Shown here: in pieces, positions 62,703-64,000 of the stretch | How positions within the stretch are numbered: the stretch's first letter is position 1 | Layout of the letters: every line of letters begins with the position of its first letter | Source: Zanthoxylum bungeanum | Taxonomy: Eukaryota; Streptophyta; Magnoliopsida; Sapindales; Rutaceae | Direction of reading: 5' to 3' | Assembly (NCBI GenBank): GCA_019454045.1 | Contig: SKCR01001862.1 | Location: 1 to 64,000, forward strand | Length of the DNA: 64,000 bases | Notes under the pieces: model-generated | Seen by the model: the letters and a program-made list of their open reading frames with translations, nothing else | What the model was told of the DNA's origin: nothing | Database searches by the model: none | Made by a program: the position numbers and the translations under genes

Positions 62703-63028
62703 CTTCAGCCCTCATCACCACCATCACTGTGATCCTTGTGATGTATAATGACTATTGGTTCCTTCGTTGTGAGATTTGTAGGTAGTTGGAGCTTGGTACG
62801 TGATTGTTACTAACATAGTATAAAAATTTTGGGGTTAAATTGGAAATTTATAAAGTTTAGAGCAAAATTAAATTTGAGAAAAGTTGAGGGACATGATCGT
62901 AATTTTATATTTTTCAAATTCTTAGTGCGGATATAACATATAAAGAACTTTTGCGTGGATTGAGGTAAATACAACGCACGATTATTCCCTTAACATAATT
63001 GTTTGTTGATTAATGGTTGTTGTGAAAG

Positions 63029-63073
<45 letters not shown>

Positions 63074-63082
63074 TGTGTGTGT

Positions 63083-63123
<41 letters not shown>

Positions 63124-64000
63124 TGTGTGTGGTGTGTTGAGATATATATTTAGTTATTGAAAGCATAAGAAATATGAATTCATGATTATTGAGATGAGAT
63201 TGATGGATTGAATGTGAGATTTGATTGTATTGGATGATGTGTGTTGTTATGTTATGTTGTCGAGTTTTGTATAATAGTGATCAGATATGAGATGAGATGA
63301 GATGCGATGAGATGATATGTGATAAGATAAAATGTGATGTGATGAGAGAGCTCATGAGAGTTTATGCGATGTTATGCATAATAAGTGGTGAAGTGTATTT
63401 CAGTTCCCACTTATAGATTAGCTGAATGATATAGTGGGAAATCTTAGGAGTTGTGAGGTACCTCTCATTGGTTTCAATCCACTATTATACTCGGATTAGT
63501 AACTATGTTTAATGGATGTTTATACTATTGTGAGAATAGTTGCTTGAGATGAAATTATAGTATGTGTTATTTTCATATATTAATACACACACACACACAT
63601 ACACATACACACATATATACTTACATATCCATATTTTGTTGGTGAGGTCATGTTGAGAGTATGAGTGATTTACTTACCGAGCTCTTTAAGCTCACCCCAA
63701 ATTTTCCCAAACATCTCAGGTAGTTCGCCAGTGATGAGTAGTAAAACTATCATTATTTCACACTCATTTAACCTAATATTTTGTATAGTTTCTTGAGCTT
63801 TATGAATATTTTGATGTGTTTTGTGTTATTTTGTAGATAAATAAAGTTTCAGGACATTCTGGAGGTGATTTGGAGCAAAACAGTGAAAATTAGACAAATG
63901 GCATTTTGGTAATTTTGGAGCGTCGCGACGCCTAACGTGCATCGGGTCATGCTAATGTGCGCCGGGTCAACGGGTCAGAATTTGAGAAGTTTGACTTTGA
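62703..64000 (+). mobile_element. Right part of the split LTR-type sequence, runs off the window
   Basis: It joins 53558 across the LARD-like insertion. It has a ggggttaaattggaaat block, a GT tract, a block gacttaccgagctctttaagctcaccc parallel in position to ttattgagtttttataactcacacc in LTR family A, and a gcgtcgcgacgc word at about 63921. These place it among the long gypsy-type LTRs. No 3' end is reached. Confidence 0.45.
63041..63136. repeat. GT microsatellite
   Basis: About 96 bp of GT with a few ggt interruptions. A matching short CA tract lies at about 63583-63610. Confidence 0.95.

Overview
The window reads as nuclear DNA of a flowering plant, most likely a eudicot. It is AT-rich, its coding genes are few and far apart, two of the gene types have introns, and most of the rest is plant transposable-element debris. 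The protein families present (a kelch F-box protein of the PAL-interacting/KMD type, COP10, and coumarin-type 2-oxoglutarate dioxygenases) are land-plant genes. The species cannot be named from sequence alone.

Four host genes can be supported. (1) An intronless F-box/kelch gene at 4268-5296 (+). (2) A four-exon COP10 gene at 7585-9937 (+), an E2-ubiquitin-conjugating variant whose catalytic cysteine position is Asn. (3) and (4) Two paralogous two-exon 2OG-Fe(II) dioxygenases of the feruloyl-CoA 6'-hydroxylase (F6'H, scopoletin-forming) type at 23632-25144 (-) and 45612-47923 (-). They share strand, a splice site at the same codon and a 583-nt second exon. About 20 kb of inserted elements lies between them. 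The first two genes act in ubiquitin-linked control, with the kelch type known to target phenylalanine ammonia-lyase; the last two use phenylpropanoid CoA esters. This thematic link is inference.

Layout: 1-4.2 kb is promoter-like and intergenic DNA with an LTR-like fragment and a 0.95-kb foldback element. 4.2-10 kb holds the F-box gene, two tRNA-type SINEs and COP10. 10.9-20.6 kb holds two copies of one long LTR family in opposite orientation (the first with a perfect 5-bp target duplication and a Helitron inside it), separated by another LTR/leader relic. 20.6-23.6 kb is the 3' part of a Sirevirus-like copia element. 23.6-25.1 kb is F6'H copy 1, followed by a Mutator-type MITE. 28.6-31.5 kb is a decayed hAT transposon. 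32.8-38.3 kb is a complete, young Tork/TNT1-like copia element (-) with near-identical LTRs, perfect 5-bp duplication, PBS, PPT and a frame-broken gag-pol. 39.5-43.9 kb is a decayed gypsy-type element. 44.7-45.4 kb is a solo LTR. 45.6-47.9 kb is F6'H copy 2. 48.4-49.5 kb is a degenerate minisatellite. 50.0-53.0 kb is a 3.0-kb solo LTR with a perfect 5-bp duplication. 53.6-62.7 kb is a 9.1-kb two-LTR element with no recognisable coding capacity (LARD-like), nested in another LTR-type sequence that runs to the window end.

I found no tRNA or rRNA gene, no CRISPR array and no bacterial-type operon. The most unusual items are the Helitron with five tandem copies of its terminal hairpin, the hairpin cluster in the retroelement leader at 16.4-16.6 kb, and the young but frame-broken copia element.
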